A program made the position numbers and the translations under genes. Positions 6,224-7,112 of a stretch of DNA of 7,112 nt are shown here, piece by piece. The stretch is taken from positions 1-7,112 of the forward strand of contig JAGXIA010000067.1 in assembly GCA_024635885.1 (NCBI GenBank). Direction: 5' to 3'. The stretch comes from Helicobacteraceae bacterium. Lineage in GTDB: Bacteria > Campylobacterota > Campylobacteria > Campylobacterales > Sulfurimonadaceae. Below the pieces are notes generated by a model, which saw nothing but the letters and a program-made list of their open reading frames with translations, did no database searches and had not been told where the DNA came from. How positions within the stretch are numbered: the first letter of the stretch is position 1; every line of letters starts with the position of its first letter.

Positions 6224-6255
6224 GCCTTTTTAAGTATGTTTAGTATTTTAAAGGC
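6224..6255 (-). repeat. Inverted repeat enclosing the aroQ ribosome binding site
   Basis: Arms gccttt (6224-6229) and aaaggc (6250-6255) are perfect 6-bp complements separated by 20 nt. On the aroQ mRNA the downstream arm contains the AAAAGG Shine-Dalgarno and ends 5 nt before the ATG. No U-run follows, so it is not a terminator. The stem is short and could be chance in AT-rich DNA. Confidence 0.3.
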
Positions 6256-6257
6256 TC

Positions 6258-6265
6258 ATTTTATC
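6258..6265 (-). promoter_or_regulatory. Possible -10 element for the aroQ-folK-flagellar run
   Basis: Minus-strand GATAAAAT, resembling a sigma-70 -10 element, lies about 40 nt before aroQ, with a T-rich stretch upstream (from 6272) of the kind epsilonproteobacterial promoters use instead of a clear -35. Transcription would begin near 6251. No sigma-54 (GG-N10-GC) match was seen here. Confidence 0.35.
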
Positions 6266-6309
6266 CAAAGTATTATTAAAAAAAGTTTTTGATTTTTTCT
6301 GAAAAGGTT

Positions 6310-6645
6310 TTAATATTGCTTTGCTTCTCTTAAATTATCACAGTCTTTTACCATATTATATAAATCCAACTCACGACCACTAAGGGTGCAGACAGTTTTA
6401 CCAGTGTGATCTACAAAAATAAACTGTTCCAAATCATGAAAATCTTTCTTCATATATTTTGAAAAAATTACATATTCAGCTCCATTTAAATCACAAACAT
6501 TTTGTGAAACATTTTTATATTTTTCACTCTCTGTATTTAATTTTTTAATAGTCAAAACTTCATTTTGTAAACTATTTTTATATACATCTTGTAAATCAAC
6601 AAGTTCTTCATCAAGATTTTCAAATTTATCATGGCACTTAAACAT
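6310..6645 (-). CDS. Hypothetical protein, 111 aa, function unknown
   Basis: I do not recognise this protein. It is probably a real gene: an ATG at 6645-6643 follows a strong AAGGAGT ribosome site (6651-6657), a TATACT-like -10 lies upstream, and no better frame exists in the region. The 111 residues are soluble and highly charged, with no signal peptide or membrane segment. The N-terminal half (about 6-46) is Glu/Lys/Leu-rich and likely helical, possibly a short coiled coil. The C-terminal half has a beta-like stretch 'EQFIFVDHTGKTVCTLSG' (73-90). Four cysteines (4, 51, 86, 102) are spread out and do not form a CxxC metal site. It lies upstream of aroQ on the same strand with a gap of about 90 nt, so it could be co-transcribed or separate. 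Nothing in the context assigns a role. Confidence 0.7.
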   Translation of the reverse strand: MFKCHDKFENLDEELVDLQDVYKNSLQNEVLTIKKLNTESEKYKNVSQNVCDLNGAEYVIFSKYMKKDFHDLEQFIFVDHTGKTVCTLSGRELDLYNMVKDCDNLREAKQY

Positions 6646-6650
6646 CGAGA

Positions 6651-6657
6651 ACTCCTT
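6651..6657 (-). promoter_or_regulatory. Strong ribosome binding site of the 111-aa hypothetical gene
   Basis: Minus-strand AAGGAGT sits at ideal spacing from the ATG at 6645. It is the main evidence that this otherwise unrecognised short reading frame is translated. Confidence 0.75.
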
Positions 6658-6682
6658 TTAAACTTTTTTATCATCTAAAAAT

Positions 6683-6709
6683 AGTATATACAATTTTTTA
6701 TCTAGCCAA
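6683..6709 (-). promoter_or_regulatory. Possible promoter of the hypothetical gene
   Basis: Minus-strand TATACT (6688-6683) is a plausible -10, and TTGGCT (6709-6704) could be a -35, though the 15-nt spacing is short. It lies about 40 nt before the start codon, in the region shared with the divergent amidohydrolase gene. Confidence 0.35.
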
Positions 6710-6764
6710 GCTTAAAAAATTTGGGTATTTTATACACATTGTTTTATTTTAGCCAAACAAAAAC

Positions 6765-6772
6765 TGTATAAT
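6765..6772 (+). promoter_or_regulatory. Promoter -10 element of the amidohydrolase gene
   Basis: TGTATAAT contains a perfect TATAAT (6767-6772), 29 nt before the ATG at 6802. No good -35 is visible at 16-18 nt spacing, but the upstream DNA is T-rich, as is usual for housekeeping promoters of Campylobacterota. Confidence 0.6.
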
Positions 6773-6801
6773 CTCTTTTAAAATAATTATAAAGTTGACA
6801 C

Positions 6802-7112
6802 ATGAACATAATATCTCCAAATTATATACTGACACCAGATAAACTGTTAGAAAATCTATCGATTGCATTTGACAAAACAATTGTTAAAATAGCTCCAATT
6901 GAAGAGTTGCTTCAAGATTTTCCACATGCCGAGGTCACACAGCTAAAAGAGAATTCACTTCTTATGCCCGGGCTTATTAATGCACATGTTCATATTGAAT
7001 TTAGCGCCAATACAACTGAGCTAAGTTATGGTGATTTTATGAACTGGCTTTATAGTGTAATAGAAAACCGTGAAGAGCTTATAAATGGCTGTGATATCAG
7101 CTGTATGAAAAA
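6802..7112 (+). CDS. Amidohydrolase, probable aminodeoxyfutalosine deaminase (N-terminal part)
   Basis: The open frame runs off the right edge after 103 codons. It begins MNIISPNYILTPDKLLENLS, the small beta-sandwich typical of the N-terminus of amidohydrolases. 'LLMPGLINAHVHIEFSAN' (about 54-71) follows, with the HxH metal-binding pair H63 and H65 at the start of the TIM barrel. 'LSYGDFMNWLYSVIENRE' comes next. The HVHxEFSAN and LSYGDF stretches are what I recall from Campylobacter Cj0067 and its relatives, which deaminate 6-amino-6-deoxyfutalosine in the futalosine route to menaquinone. The remaining catalytic residues lie outside the window. The ATG is the first possible start: an in-frame TGA lies two codons upstream (6796-6798). 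There is no strong ribosome site before it. Divergent placement from the aroQ run matches Campylobacter. The amidohydrolase family is secure; the exact substrate is by resemblance. Confidence 0.85.
   Translation, partial: MNIISPNYILTPDKLLENLSIAFDKTIVKIAPIEELLQDFPHAEVTQLKENSLLMPGLINAHVHIEFSANTTELSYGDFMNWLYSVIENREELINGCDISCMK

Larger units (their letters stand above)
6646..6801. other. Divergent intergenic region, 156 nt
   Basis: This AT-rich spacer separates the leftward hypothetical gene from the rightward amidohydrolase. It holds one -10-like element in each direction (6683-6688 leftward, 6767-6772 rightward). I see no convincing operator palindrome, riboswitch, small RNA or terminator in it. 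Confidence 0.6.

Noticed and set aside
6265..6309. Possible rho-independent terminator after the 111-aa gene
   Set aside because: The A and T runs here can only form an A-U stem without a GC base; this is not a credible terminator.
6683..6720. Sigma-54 promoter candidate around TTGGC on the minus strand
   Set aside because: The GG is not followed by GC at the required 10-nt spacing, so the -24/-12 pattern fails.
6802..7112. Dihydroorotase or chlorohydrolase as the identity of the right-edge gene
   Set aside because: The HVHxEFSAN and LSYGDF stretches fit the epsilonproteobacterial aminodeoxyfutalosine deaminase group better, though the truncated gene cannot fully exclude another amidohydrolase.

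Overview
The window looks like a chromosomal segment of a free-living Campylobacterota (epsilonproteobacterial) species, most likely close to Sulfurimonas. This rests on the AT-rich codon use, on epsilon-type versions of each protein (for example FliA with the GTEELIKLARRYD stretch and a FliY carrying a degenerate CheC-like half), and on gene order. The order aroQ-folK-flhF-flhG-(small membrane protein)-fliA-fliM-fliY, with a divergent amidohydrolase of the futalosine menaquinone route upstream, is, as I recall it, the arrangement in Campylobacter jejuni and, with small changes, in Helicobacter pylori.

Layout, read on the minus strand from right to left: a small uncharacterised gene (6645-6310) with a strong ribosome binding site; an AT-rich gap of about 90 nt with a possible promoter; then a very compact run from 6218 to the left edge: aroQ (type II 3-dehydroquinase), folK (HPPK), flhF (SRP-type GTPase), flhG (MinD-like ATPase), a two-helix membrane protein, fliA (sigma-28), fliM and fliY (flagellar switch), and the first 25 codons of a probable LOG-family protein. 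Junctions range from 4-nt ATGA overlaps to gaps of 0-20 nt, so one polycistronic transcript with translational coupling is likely. On the plus strand, 6802 to the right edge holds the N-terminal third or so of an aminodeoxyfutalosine deaminase-like amidohydrolase behind a TATAAT-type promoter.

Functionally the block joins two housekeeping biosynthetic enzymes (shikimate and folate) to flagellar control. FlhF and FlhG set the position and number of flagella, FliA directs late flagellar genes, and FliM with FliY build the C-ring that receives CheY-P. I see no mobile element, CRISPR array, tRNA, rRNA or phage gene, and no gene-free stretch over 300 bases. I do not find a novel system. The points most worth following are the uncharacterised 111-aa gene at 6310-6645, the membrane protein wedged between flhG and fliA, the decayed phosphatase half of FliY, and the variant activator motif at the FlhG N-terminus.
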